Notes: generated from the letters alone by a model not told the origin. Counted from the stretch's first letter, positions 1 to 7,409 are shown. The stretch: DNA of 11,733 nucleotides from Acidobacteriota bacterium (GCA_020853255.1 JADYZI010000290.1:1-11733), one strand, 5' to 3'. A program made the numbers and translations.

Positions 1-47
1 AGGATCTTTTCCGTTAAACCCTTTACTTCCTGTTCAGTTAAAAGCAT
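1..47 (-). CDS. Start of a second TldD/PmbA-family protease gene (partial, runs off left edge)
   Basis: Only the first 15 codons are visible, reading MLLTEQEVKGLTEKI. The ATG (47-45) shares its A with the TAA stop of the tldD homologue upstream (stop/start overlap TAATG). A strong Shine-Dalgarno GGAGGA lies at 62-57, nine bases before the start and inside the end of tldD. TldD and PmbA homologues act as a heterodimeric metalloprotease and are often neighbours, and this N-terminus resembles PmbA/TldD proteins that begin directly with a helix and have no signal peptide. The assignment is therefore an inference from position plus a short match. The tight overlap argues for translational coupling with the upstream gene. 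Confidence 0.6.
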   Translation of the reverse strand, partial: MLLTEQEVKGLTEKI

Positions 48-1648
48 TATTCGTGGTCCTCCATTTGGCCGGCCTGCGTTCCGGACGCGGTGTTCAATAC
101 ATTGATATTCCTGAAACGTGCGGGCGGACAGCCGTGCGAGACCGAATTAGATTGTCCCGGTTCGCCCTTGCCGTCGTTTGGTGAACCCGGTATCTCGTAG
201 GTCGCCTGGCCACCAAGTCCGTCAAGCGAGCCCCAGAAATCTGTCGTTCGCGATTGATATGCAACGTCGCGGAGCATGCCCTGCACCTTTCCGCCCTTGA
301 TCTCCCAGAATGTTTGGCCGCCAAACTGGAAATTGTAACGCTGCTGGTCGATGGAATAACTCCCGCGGCCGTAGATGAGTATGCCGTTATCTACATCGGC
401 GGCAAGATCGTTCATCGAAATATTTTCTTTTGACGGCTGGAGCGAAACATTGGGCATTCGCGGGAACGGAACGCTGCCCCAACTGTCGCCGTGCAGGCAG
501 CCGTACGACTTTGTCTTGCCGACAAGCTTTGCCGTATCGCGCGTTGTCTGCCAATCAACAAACAGGCCGTCCTTTACAAGATGCCAGCTTTGTCCCGGCA
601 CGCCTTCATCGTCGTAACCGACTGTCGCCATGCCTTGCGGCTGCGTTCGGTCGGCGACAAAGTTCACCATCTTCGAGCCGAACTGTAATTTTCCGGTCTT
701 GTCCGGCGTCAGGAAACTTGTGCCGGCGTAATTTGCTTCCCACAACAGGGCCCGATCGAGTTCCGTCGGGTGGCCGACCGATTCGTGTATCGTCAAAAAG
801 AGATGGGATGGGTGAAGGACAAGATCATATTTGCCCGGATGTACGCTTGGCGCCTTAAGTTTCATCACCGCGTGTTCGGCGGCCTCTTTTGCTTCGGCGA
901 CCCAGTCGTGCTTGGTCAAATATTCAAAGCCGATCTGCTGCGCTTCACGCAGTGTGTTGACCGATTGAAAGTCGCCCGACGCGCGATCGACGGCCTGTGC
1001 CGAAAAACTCGGGTTCGTGCGGATAATATATTGCTCTATCCGCGACCCGTCCGACGTCGCGAGATATTTCTGCTCGTTGACCGAACCGATGGACGAATTC
1101 ACAAAGCTTACGCCTTTTACTCCCAACGCGGCCTCGTTCATTTTCAGCAGGATGGCGACCTTTTCTTCCGTCGGAACGTCGAACGGATCGCGTTCAAAGG
1201 ACGATTTCCAGTTCGCAACGACCTTTGGCGTCGGCACAAGTTCGATCTTGCGGCGAGTGATCGCGGAATTAGCTTTCGCAATGGCTGCGGCCTCGGTCGT
1301 GACGCGCTTTACTTCGTCAGCCGTCAGGATCGGGCTTGCGGCAAATCCCCACGTGCCGTTCACAAGCACGCGTACGCCAAAGCCGAAGTTCTGTCCGCTT
1401 GAAAGATTTTGCACCTGCCGTTCGCGTGTTGACACGGCCTCGATGCGGTAGCGGTTTATTCTGATGTCGGCGTAGGACGCGCCTAATTTTTTGGCCGTCG
1501 CCAGTGCAACGTCGGCCAACGCGTCCTTATTAATATCGGCAAACGCCGGAACGCTTGCGTGTGCGGAATAGACCCAGCTCGGCAGCACGGCGGCTCCGCC
1601 GAACACTACGCCCGCAGTCTTGATAAAATCGCGGCGAGAAAAAGTCAT
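47..1648 (-). CDS. tldD: TldD/PmbA-family metalloprotease with Tat signal
   Basis: A 533-residue protein. The N-terminus carries a twin-arginine motif (SRRDFIK, residues 4-10) followed by a hydrophobic, Ala/Gly-rich stretch to about residue 31, so export by the Tat pathway is likely. Known E. coli TldD is cytoplasmic, so the Tat signal is a variant feature. The family zinc motif HExxxH is present as H288-E289-S-V-G-H293, with a Glu at 296. The late Cys507 in SHGCPP is a candidate third metal ligand, since the family uses a C-terminal Cys. The rest shows the usual N-terminal domain with a GFGVRV segment (89-94) and the C-terminal barrel domain. Length fits the family plus a signal. The ATG at 1648 has a good Shine-Dalgarno (GGAGGG) a few bases upstream. 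The next gene overlaps its stop codon. TldD/PmbA pairs degrade unfolded peptides or mature modified peptides; the substrate here is unknown. Confidence 0.88.
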   Translation of the reverse strand: MTFSRRDFIKTAGVVFGGAAVLPSWVYSAHASVPAFADINKDALADVALATAKKLGASYADIRINRYRIEAVSTRERQVQNLSSGQNFGFGVRVLVNGTWGFAASPILTADEVKRVTTEAAAIAKANSAITRRKIELVPTPKVVANWKSSFERDPFDVPTEEKVAILLKMNEAALGVKGVSFVNSSIGSVNEQKYLATSDGSRIEQYIIRTNPSFSAQAVDRASGDFQSVNTLREAQQIGFEYLTKHDWVAEAKEAAEHAVMKLKAPSVHPGKYDLVLHPSHLFLTIHESVGHPTELDRALLWEANYAGTSFLTPDKTGKLQFGSKMVNFVADRTQPQGMATVGYDDEGVPGQSWHLVKDGLFVDWQTTRDTAKLVGKTKSYGCLHGDSWGSVPFPRMPNVSLQPSKENISMNDLAADVDNGILIYGRGSYSIDQQRYNFQFGGQTFWEIKGGKVQGMLRDVAYQSRTTDFWGSLDGLGGQATYEIPGSPNDGKGEPGQSNSVSHGCPPARFRNINVLNTASGTQAGQMEDHE

Positions 1649-1702
1649 TTCGACCCTCCGTTGGTTTTTGAAGATTATTCCTGATGGTTGCGATCAGGTG
1701 TG

Positions 1703-1731
1703 ATTCTAATTTGAATGTCCGCCCGCGTCAA
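1703..1731 (-). promoter_or_regulatory. Sigma70-like promoter for the tldD operon
   Basis: On the minus strand TTGACG (1731-1726) is followed by a 17-base spacer and TAGAAT (1708-1703). This is close to consensus, with ideal spacing. It would place the transcript start near 1696 and give a leader of roughly 48 bases before the tldD ATG. A short inverted repeat CCTGAT-7 nt-ATCAGG (1680-1698) overlaps the predicted start and could be an operator or a leader hairpin. Prediction by eye only. Confidence 0.55.
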
Positions 1732-1792
1732 ATTGCCGGCCAAAATGCACAAGCATGCACATAGTAAGTTCGTGAGCCTCCGCGTTTGCAGA

Positions 1793-1854
1793 AGCCCGCA
1801 CGTAGTAAGGGCGAAATAGACACGTTGCACATTTCGCCCTACTACATACGGGCT
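1793..1854. repeat. REP-like imperfect hairpin element
   Basis: The left arm (1793-1817) and right arm (1831-1854) are reverse complements of each other apart from two substitutions and one missing base, around a 13-base loop. The arms start AGCCCGCACGTAGTAAGGGCG and end in CTACTACATACGGGCT. A degraded relative of the left arm lies just upstream (about 1748-1772, containing GCACATAGTAAG), and another possible one lies at 4640-4667 (GAAGTCCGCACGT). This looks like a dispersed REP or MITE element, of the type mobilised by REP-associated (RAYT) transposases. No transposase is visible in the window. Confidence 0.65.
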
Positions 1855-1880
1855 CCTGTCAACGCGTACGAGCTTCGGTC

Positions 1881-1900
1881 GCCGAATTTGGAAATTCGGC
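1881..1900. repeat. Short perfect inverted repeat
   Basis: GCCGAATTT-GG-AAATTCGGC is a perfect 9-base inverted repeat with a two-base centre, located 79 bases before the malQ start codon. It could be a protein-binding operator, because the near-continuous dyad suits a dimeric regulator, or a hairpin remnant. No consensus promoter for malQ could be placed beside it with confidence. Confidence 0.4.
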
Positions 1901-1978
1901 GCAAAAACCGTAGGCTTTTTAGAACGGCACGGCGTCATTTATCAGCACCTGGCACCGGCCGTTCTTCGTCGCAAAGCT

Positions 1979-3586
1979 ATGGACAACCCGCGTGCAGCCG
2001 GCATTCTTCTTCATCCGACCAGTTTGCCGGGAAAATTCGGCATTGGCGATCTTGGCCCCGAGGCCTTTTCATTCCTGGACTTCTTGAATAACGCCGGCCA
2101 AACATTCTGGCAGATATTGCCGCTCGGCCCGACTGGGTATGGCGATTCGCCGTACCAATCTTATTCTGCGTTTGCGGGCAACACGCTGCTCATCTCGCCG
2201 GAAAAGCTGGCCGAGGACAAACTTCTTACGCCCGCCGAGTTGAAAGGTCGGCCAAAATTCAAGCAAGGCCGCGTGGATTTCGGCGGTGTTTACGAATGGA
2301 AGAACAAGGTCCTGCACCTTGCGTTCGAAAGCTTCAACCGATCTTCGAACGACGATCTGGCGCAGGAATTTGATACGTTTCAGCAGCATAATAATTGGTG
2401 GCTGGACGATTACGCTCTCTATCGTGCGTTAAAACTTTCGCATGATCACAAGGCCTGGTACGAATGGCCGGAGGAATTAAAGCTGCGCGATCCGCACGCC
2501 ATTCAAATCGCCGCGAACGAGTTGGCCGAAAACATCCGCGAGCAGAAATTTCAGCAGTTTCTTTTCTTTCGGCAATGGCATGCGGTCAAAAATTACGCCA
2601 ACGGCCGAGGCGTGCGCATTATCGGCGACGTTCCTATCTTTCTTGCGCTCGATTCGGCCGATGTTTGGTGCAACCGCGATAAATTCAAGCTCAATGCCGA
2701 CGGTTCGCCGCGCGTTGTGGCGGGTGTGCCGCCGGATTATTTCTCAAAAACAGGCCAGCTTTGGGGCAATCCGATCTACGATTGGGACGCGATGCGGCGC
2801 GATGATTTTCGATGGTGGGCCGCCCGCGTTGCGTTCACGCTCGGCACGGTGGATGTGATTCGGCTTGATCATTTTCGCGGCTTTGCGGCCGCGTGGGAAG
2901 TTCCCGGCACCGATAAAACGGCCGAACACGGAGCGTGGATGGACGTTCCCGGCCGCGAATTGTTCAGCGCTCTTCGGCGGCATCTGGGCGATCTGCCAGT
3001 GATAGCGGAAGATCTCGGATTCATCACGCCCGACGTCATGGAACTGCGCGACAGCTTCGGATTTCCGGGAATGAAAGTGCTGCAGTTCGCCTTCGGCGGC
3101 GACGCGCACAACCAGGACCTGCCACATAACTATATCCGTAATTGCGTGGCTTATACCGGCACGCACGACAACGACACGACCATCGGCTGGTGGAACTCGG
3201 CCGCCGCATCTGCGGCAGCGAACAGGCCCGACACCTCTTCGGCAGAAACACGGCCGGTAGGGAGTGTGCCCCTTAAACGACCCACCGTGGCGCAGCCCGA
3301 CAGCGCCGTCCATCTCCATTGCAAAACCTATCTCAACACCGACGCCGCCGAGATAAATTGGGACCTCATCCGTGCGGCGTGGGCGTCCGTCGCCCAAACG
3401 GCGATCGCTCCGCTCCAGGACATCCTCGGCCTCGGCAGCGAAGCACGGATGAATCTCCCCGCGTCAACCAACAACAACTGGACCTGGCGTTTCGGCCCAA
3501 AAGACCTGACCGAAGAACTCGCAAAGCGGCTAAGAGAACTGACCGACCTCTACGCCCGCGGCCCGAGATTGGCGGCCAAACCATAA
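1979..3586 (+). CDS. malQ: 4-alpha-glucanotransferase (amylomaltase, GH77)
   Basis: A 535-residue cytoplasmic enzyme that transfers alpha-1,4-glucan segments between maltooligosaccharides (glycogen/maltodextrin metabolism). The GH77 signature is clear: the N-terminal GILLHPTSLPGKFGIGDLG and the GPTGYGDSPYQSYSAFAGN block (50-68). The catalytic residues by family alignment are nucleophile D297 in VIRLDHFRGF, acid/base E344 in VIAEDLG, and D397 in GTHDND. The spacing of the first two (47 residues) equals that of Thermus aquaticus amylomaltase. The C-terminal LGSEARMNLP and NNNWTWR motifs are intact. Between GWWN (403-406) and the WDLIR helix (461-465) lies an Ala/Ser/Pro-rich stretch about 26 residues longer than in Thermus, probably a surface loop insert. 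There is no strong Shine-Dalgarno before ATG 1979, but homology begins right there. It is followed by a palindromic repeat and appears to be a single-gene unit. Confidence 0.96.
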   Translation: MDNPRAAGILLHPTSLPGKFGIGDLGPEAFSFLDFLNNAGQTFWQILPLGPTGYGDSPYQSYSAFAGNTLLISPEKLAEDKLLTPAELKGRPKFKQGRVDFGGVYEWKNKVLHLAFESFNRSSNDDLAQEFDTFQQHNNWWLDDYALYRALKLSHDHKAWYEWPEELKLRDPHAIQIAANELAENIREQKFQQFLFFRQWHAVKNYANGRGVRIIGDVPIFLALDSADVWCNRDKFKLNADGSPRVVAGVPPDYFSKTGQLWGNPIYDWDAMRRDDFRWWAARVAFTLGTVDVIRLDHFRGFAAAWEVPGTDKTAEHGAWMDVPGRELFSALRRHLGDLPVIAEDLGFITPDVMELRDSFGFPGMKVLQFAFGGDAHNQDLPHNYIRNCVAYTGTHDNDTTIGWWNSAAASAAANRPDTSSAETRPVGSVPLKRPTVAQPDSAVHLHCKTYLNTDAAEINWDLIRAAWASVAQTAIAPLQDILGLGSEARMNLPASTNNNWTWRFGPKDLTEELAKRLRELTDLYARGPRLAAKP

Positions 3587-3603
3587 AAATGCAGCCGGCA
3601 TGT

Positions 3604-3694
3604 TCTTTTCGTGATCTTCGTGTCTTCCTTTCGTGACCTTCGTGGTAATTGCCGAAAAACCTGACCACGAAATTCACGAAACAAGATCGAAATG
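3604..3694. repeat. TTCGTG-type palindromic repeat, copy 1
   Basis: Stem arms TTTCGTGACCTTCGTGG (3629-3645) and CCACGAAATTCACGAAA (3665-3681) pair with two mismatches. They are preceded by TTCGTGATCTTCGTGTCTTC and followed by a conserved AAGATCGAAATG-like tail. The same arrangement recurs twice downstream of the next gene (4472-4640). It lies 18 bases past the malQ stop, so it may also act as a transcript-end hairpin, although no clear T-tract follows. Confidence 0.75.
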
Positions 3695-3773
3695 CTGAAG
3701 CTTTACTAGCGTGCGCGTTTCCGCAATTGTGCAGGGCAATGAGATACTCGACAACTGACAGTGAGCAACCAAA

Positions 3774-4463
3774 ATGAGAACAACTTCACCGATCCTAACA
3801 TTACTAATCGTCGTTCTCGCCGCCGCGGCGGCTTGTAACGGGCGGGCAATCGGCCCGCGGACGGATGCTTCGGCCAATTCTTCGCCATCCTCGAACGGTA
3901 CAACCCTTTCGCCGGCCGGAAATGCCCCACCGGCGGACAACGACAGCGCTTCCGCATCTTCCGCTGAACAGGCAAACCAGCCAAAGACGGTCCGCGATCA
4001 TTTTATGGCGCTGCCTGTAAAATATTTTCCGCTCGAAGGCTGCGAACCGGCAAGGGACAAAGGCTGCCAGCGTGCAAAGGCCGATTATCTCAAGACGTTT
4101 CTCGAGATCGAGGACACGGCGAACGGCTATCTAAAGGCGGGCTGCGACGGCGGACAGAGCTGTCTGGAAATGGCGATCTTCAAAAAGCCGGGCGGCGACT
4201 ATCTTGTCGGCGTCCGCGCCGATTTTGAAATGGGGAGCGAGGCGTATTTTGTCGATCACAACAACGGCAAATGGACCGACGCCGGCCCGACGCTGGTCGA
4301 AGGCTTCAGCAAGGATAATTACTACGTCTTTCCGCGAAAAGGCACGACCGTCGAGGTCTTCGAAAAACTCCCGGAAGACACCGAACCCGCCCCCGATTCG
4401 CCCAAAGGCAAGAAACTTTACGATCTGGAATGGAAGTCAGGCAGATTCACAAAGAAAAAATAA
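3774..4463 (+). CDS. Putative lipoprotein of unknown function
   Basis: A 229-residue protein I do not recognise. The N-terminus (MRTTSPILTLLIVVLAAAAAC) is a lipoprotein-type signal ending at Cys21. The residue at -3 is Ala rather than the favoured Leu, so lipidation is probable, not certain. Residues 24-70 form a Ser/Asn/Pro/Ala-rich, probably disordered tether. A compact domain follows (about 71-229) with four further cysteines (90, 98, 124, 130). They could form two disulfides outside the cytoplasm. Aromatic, beta-rich segments include DYLVGVRADF (142-151), AYFVDH and NYYVFP. The C-terminus is Lys-rich. There is no obvious Shine-Dalgarno before ATG 3774. The gene stands alone between malQ and a convergent operon, and copies of one palindromic repeat lie on both sides. 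Codon use resembles the neighbours. Function is unknown. Confidence 0.75.
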   Translation: MRTTSPILTLLIVVLAAAAACNGRAIGPRTDASANSSPSSNGTTLSPAGNAPPADNDSASASSAEQANQPKTVRDHFMALPVKYFPLEGCEPARDKGCQRAKADYLKTFLEIEDTANGYLKAGCDGGQSCLEMAIFKKPGGDYLVGVRADFEMGSEAYFVDHNNGKWTDAGPTLVEGFSKDNYYVFPRKGTTVEVFEKLPEDTEPAPDSPKGKKLYDLEWKSGRFTKKK

Positions 4464-4471
4464 AACGCCGC

Positions 4472-4560
4472 TTCCTTTCGTGATCTTCGTGTCTTCCTTT
4501 CGTGCGATTCGTGGTAATGCCTTAAAACCCGACCACGAAACCCACGAAATAAAACCGAAA
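4472..4560. repeat. TTCGTG-type palindromic repeat, copy 2
   Basis: Arms TTTCGTGCGATTCGTGG (4498-4514) and CCACGAAACCCACGAAA (4533-4549) pair with two mismatches. The upstream lead (TTTCGTGATCTTCGTGTCTTC) matches copy 1 almost exactly, and the tail is AAAACCGAAA. It sits in the convergent gap between the lipoprotein gene and the LVIVD gene, so it could serve as a two-way transcription stop. Confidence 0.75.
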
Positions 4561-4640
4561 TTTCGTGTCTTCATTTCGTGCGTTTCGTGGCAAGGCAGAA
4601 AAACCCGACCACGAAACCCACGAAAATAAGACCGAAAATG
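4561..4640. repeat. TTCGTG-type palindromic repeat, copy 3 (tandem with copy 2)
   Basis: Arms TTTCGTGCGTTTCGTGG (4574-4590) and CCACGAAACCCACGAAA (4609-4625) pair with a single mismatch, followed by an AAGACCGAAAATG tail. It abuts copy 2 directly. The shared loop and tail patterns (AAAACCCGACC before the right arm) show that copies 2 and 3 are a tandem duplication or serial insertion. Confidence 0.75.
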
Positions 4641-4667
4641 CGGAAGTCCGCACGTCATGATGCGGAA
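4640..4667. repeat. Small hairpin resembling the 1793-1854 REP arm
   Basis: GCGGAAGTCCGCACGT (4640-4655) resembles GCAGAAGCCCGCACGT before and in the REP-like element at 1788-1803, with 14 of 16 positions identical. It contains a six-base stem TCCGCA (4647-4652)/TGCGGA (4661-4666). It lies just past the LVIVD gene stop and may be a degraded copy of that family, a weak terminator hairpin, or both. Confidence 0.4.
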
Positions 4668-4669
4668 CG

Positions 4670-6589
4670 TTAGAATGCCGGGTTCTTTAATATTTCCGCC
4701 AGCGCGGCCAGGCGGGCTGCGTCGGTGGTATTTTTTGAATCGCGGGCGCTCTTATCGGTTGCGGCAGCTAGTTTTTTCAGGCCGCCGGCTTTCTTGCTCG
4801 ATTCGGCGTTGGCGATGCCGTCACGCAGGGCGGCGATGCGGTCGGCCGGAAGAGCGTTTGAGCGTTCGAGCTGGTCAACATACGCCTTGGCGACCACCAG
4901 ATTCCGCGGCCACACTATTCGCTGCTGGTTCTGGACGTTCAGTTCGGCGACATGCACGGTCTTTGCGGCGTCAAGTTCGTTCTGCGTCAGGTGCTCGGAC
5001 GGAGTAAGCTCAAAAATATCGAGCCCGCGTGCGATCTCGGACGAGTAGATCTTGCCGTTGTACCAATACGCCGACCAAGATCCGCCAAGCACGAGCATAT
5101 TCGGATCGATCGGGCCGCGGTCGAAATAGGCGATCTCGACCGGATGTGCCGCGTCGGTAAAATCCATCACCGAAATTCCGCCCTGATACCAAGCCTGTAC
5201 CTTGATATCGCGGCCGGGCACCGGAACAAGCGATCCGTTATGCGCAACACAGTTCTCGCTGTCGGCCTGTGCGGCGGGCATTTTGTAATATCCGGCAAAG
5301 CTGAGCTTACGGTCCTTTAGGTTAAAGATCGCGTCGGCTCCCCAAACGTTCGGGTCGTTCGCGCGGCACCTGGCACCGAGCCCGCCGCCCCATTCGTCGG
5401 TATAGACAACCTTTTTTCCGTCGTTCGAGAACGCGGCGGAGTGCCAGTAAGAATAATTCGGATCATTTACGGCATCGACACGCTTCGGGTTGGCCGGATC
5501 GCTGATGTCAAGCAAAATGCCGTTGCCCGAACACGCACCGGCGGCAAGACCGATCTCGGAATAAACGGTTATGTCGTGGCACTGATCGGTCGGCGACGGC
5601 GTTCCTTTGCCGTGGGTCGCGGCGCTTTTGAGGCCGGCGATCTCGCCGCTGCGGGCGTCCATGAAAACACGCGGGCTTGAGACGATCTTTGCCGTCTGCG
5701 GTGCGGCGACAGGAACCTTTATCACGTCAATTCGGAAAAGCGACGTGTTCGGGTCCTTGTCCGGATCGCCGCCGGAACACCCGGCAAGCTCGGCGTCAGG
5801 CCGGACGAACGAAGTTCCCGAAACATAGATGTAAACATTTGCCTTGTCCTTTGGATCGACGACGAGAGTGTTCGTGTGCGAGCCGCTGCACGTTTGCACG
5901 GCACCGACCTGCTTTTGATTCGAGATGTCGGATATGTCAAAGATGCGCACTCCGCGAAAACGTTCCTTGTTCGCGGCCAGCGGCTGACCCGCCGCCGGTG
6001 CGGGGAACGCCTGCGTTCCGCAATCAAGGCGTCCGTTCGGCATTTCGACGGACATGAACATCAAATTTTTGTACACCGATACATCGCCCTGGCCGCCGGG
6101 GCAAATTATCGAGGTCAAAAGCTTTGCCTTGCCCGGGTCGGAGATGTCGAAGATGTTGACGCCGTAGAAATTTCCGAGGAAAAGATGGTTGCCCTGGAAC
6201 GCCAGGTCCGAATTGCCGAACGCAAGCTGTGCAAGGACAAGCTGAAGCGGTTTGGGCACGTTCGTCGTGTCACCAATGCCCATTGAGCCGAGCGCCGTTT
6301 TGACCTTAGGATCGTTCACATCGTCAGAACCAAGCTGGAACGCGTCCGGCTTTTTGAGAAGCTGAAGGTGTTTCATCCCCATCGCGGCCTCGCCGGCGTC
6401 ATAAAGACCGGGCGAAAGCTTTGCACGCGGGTCGGCGGCGTTCGAACCGGTCATTCCGGCCGGAAGCGGCGGAGCGGCTTCGGGCGCGAACGGGTTCGCG
6501 GCCTGCCCAAAGGCGGCGGCAGCAAAACAGGCGGCCAGCATAGCGCCGACGGCCAAGGAAGAGAAGGTTCTATAAATTGATCTGATCAT
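4670..6589 (-). CDS. Secreted LVIVD-repeat beta-propeller-like protein
   Basis: A 639-residue protein with a signal peptide (MIRSIYRTFSSLAVGAMLAA, cleavage near FGQA, residues 27-30), so it is periplasmic or surface-exposed. It contains LVIVD-type repeats, whose core reads as a variable segment followed by hydrophobic-DISD or similar. Clear units are VNIFDISDPGKAKLL (144-158), VRIFDISDISN (214-224), ILLDISDPANPKRV (358-371) and ISVMDFTDAAHPVEI (472-486), each followed by beta-rich sequence. Such repeats are expected to fold as a propeller. Several cysteines (163, 190, 234, 271, 337, 353, 408, 447) suggest disulfides. The C-terminal ~100 residues (540-639) are helical and Ala/Lys-rich, separate from the propeller. 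The start is supported by GAGGAA seven bases upstream. The gene lies 12 bases after the DUF305 gene on the same strand, so they form an operon. The family has no settled biochemical role. Confidence 0.85.
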   Translation of the reverse strand: MIRSIYRTFSSLAVGAMLAACFAAAAFGQAANPFAPEAAPPLPAGMTGSNAADPRAKLSPGLYDAGEAAMGMKHLQLLKKPDAFQLGSDDVNDPKVKTALGSMGIGDTTNVPKPLQLVLAQLAFGNSDLAFQGNHLFLGNFYGVNIFDISDPGKAKLLTSIICPGGQGDVSVYKNLMFMSVEMPNGRLDCGTQAFPAPAAGQPLAANKERFRGVRIFDISDISNQKQVGAVQTCSGSHTNTLVVDPKDKANVYIYVSGTSFVRPDAELAGCSGGDPDKDPNTSLFRIDVIKVPVAAPQTAKIVSSPRVFMDARSGEIAGLKSAATHGKGTPSPTDQCHDITVYSEIGLAAGACSGNGILLDISDPANPKRVDAVNDPNYSYWHSAAFSNDGKKVVYTDEWGGGLGARCRANDPNVWGADAIFNLKDRKLSFAGYYKMPAAQADSENCVAHNGSLVPVPGRDIKVQAWYQGGISVMDFTDAAHPVEIAYFDRGPIDPNMLVLGGSWSAYWYNGKIYSSEIARGLDIFELTPSEHLTQNELDAAKTVHVAELNVQNQQRIVWPRNLVVAKAYVDQLERSNALPADRIAALRDGIANAESSKKAGGLKKLAAATDKSARDSKNTTDAARLAALAEILKNPAF

Positions 6590-6601
6590 ATTTTCCTCGT
6601 A

Positions 6602-7321
6602 TTACGGTTTCTCACCCAGCATATTCTCCATTATCCGGATCTCGGCCCGCTGGCCGCTGTCGACATCTGTCGCAAAGTTAAAGAGCTCGGCGTCCTGTCC
6701 GGCGCCCGCCGCCTTGAACAGGTCATCGACCATGACAAGAGCACCGCCGTGATGCTGGATCATGCCGGTCAGGAACAAACGATCAAACTCGGCGCCTTTC
6801 GCCTGCTTTAACGCTTCCATTTGTTTTAGCGTGAGCATCCCCGGCATCATCATGTGATGCTGATGGGCGGACATATCCATGTCGGACATGTCCATATCCA
6901 TCTTCATCGACGTCGGCTGGCCGCGATTTTCAAGCCAGCGTTTCATAAAATTCATCTCGTCCGACTGTGACTGGCTGATGCGCGCGCCTAAGAGCCGCAG
7001 AGGTTTGTTCTCGGTTCGTCCGTTCATCAGCGCGACCATCTCAACCGCCTGGGCGTGGTGCATTATCATGCCCTGCATGAACTCAACATCCTTTTTTGAT
7101 GTCGGCGGCAGCTTTGCGCGGGTCGATGCGGGAAGCGCACGGCTAGGCTGGCCGGGCGCGCCGGGCTGGATTATTACATGCCCGGCCTTTGTGCCTTCGC
7201 TTTGCCCAAACGCGATCAACGCAAGGAGCAGAATTAGCCCACCCACGGACAAAAGGCCGCGAATCGAATACGAAGCAGGGCCGAACGAGAGGATAAACGA
7301 TCTGTTGAGCTGTTTTAACAT
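6602..7321 (-). CDS. DUF305 family protein (ferritin-like fold, CopM-type), Met/His-rich
   Basis: A 239-residue protein with one hydrophobic N-terminal segment (about 22-39, membrane anchor or signal). DUF305 is repeated as two half-motifs: FMQGMIMHHAQAVEM (81-95) and FLTGMIQHHGGALVMV (183-198). These supply the paired His and Met residues seen in family members such as CopM, which binds copper. Between the halves is a striking Met/Asp/His-rich stretch (about 138-162, including MDMDMSDMDMS and HQHHMMMPGM), a likely soft-metal ligand cluster. I infer periplasmic copper or silver handling. I chose ATG 7321; an in-frame TTG at 7348 would add nine residues. However, the best promoter places transcription start near 7344, downstream of that TTG, which favours the ATG. 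It is the first gene of a two-gene operon with the LVIVD protein. Confidence 0.88.
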   Translation of the reverse strand: MLKQLNRSFILSFGPASYSIRGLLSVGGLILLLALIAFGQSEGTKAGHVIIQPGAPGQPSRALPASTRAKLPPTSKKDVEFMQGMIMHHAQAVEMVALMNGRTENKPLRLLGARISQSQSDEMNFMKRWLENRGQPTSMKMDMDMSDMDMSAHQHHMMMPGMLTLKQMEALKQAKGAEFDRLFLTGMIQHHGGALVMVDDLFKAAGAGQDAELFNFATDVDSGQRAEIRIMENMLGEKP

Positions 7322-7350
7322 AACAAGATCAGGCGTTTTTAAGGACAAAC

Positions 7351-7380
7351 ATTATCACAATCCCGCGTCGGAAGGGGTAA
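7351..7380 (-). promoter_or_regulatory. Likely promoter of the DUF305-LVIVD operon
   Basis: On the minus strand TTACCC (7380-7375), an 18-base spacer and GATAAT (7356-7351), the latter preceded by TGT, form an extended -10 arrangement. Transcription would start near 7344 and leave a leader of about 23 bases before ATG 7321. The -35 match is weak, and the extended -10 carries most of the argument. Confidence 0.42.
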
Positions 7381-7409
7381 TTTGGATAGAGTTTCTTACC
7401 AACTCATTT

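Noticed and set aside
770..1402. Plus-strand 210-codon ORF opposite tldD
   Set aside because: It lies wholly antisense to a well-supported TldD gene, is rich in Arg and has no domain character or ribosome site. It is a high-GC shadow frame.
2744..3397. Minus-strand 217-codon ORF opposite malQ
   Set aside because: Antisense to the catalytic part of malQ; Gly/Arg-rich composition without motifs. Shadow frame.
4472..4640. CRISPR array
   Set aside because: The repeated words are arms of palindromes with variable spacing, only two tandem units exist, and there are no uniform spacers or cas genes.
6602..7348. TTG start at 7348 for the DUF305 gene
   Set aside because: No Shine-Dalgarno, and it would lie upstream of the predicted transcript start. 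ATG 7321 still leaves a complete signal/anchor and domain.
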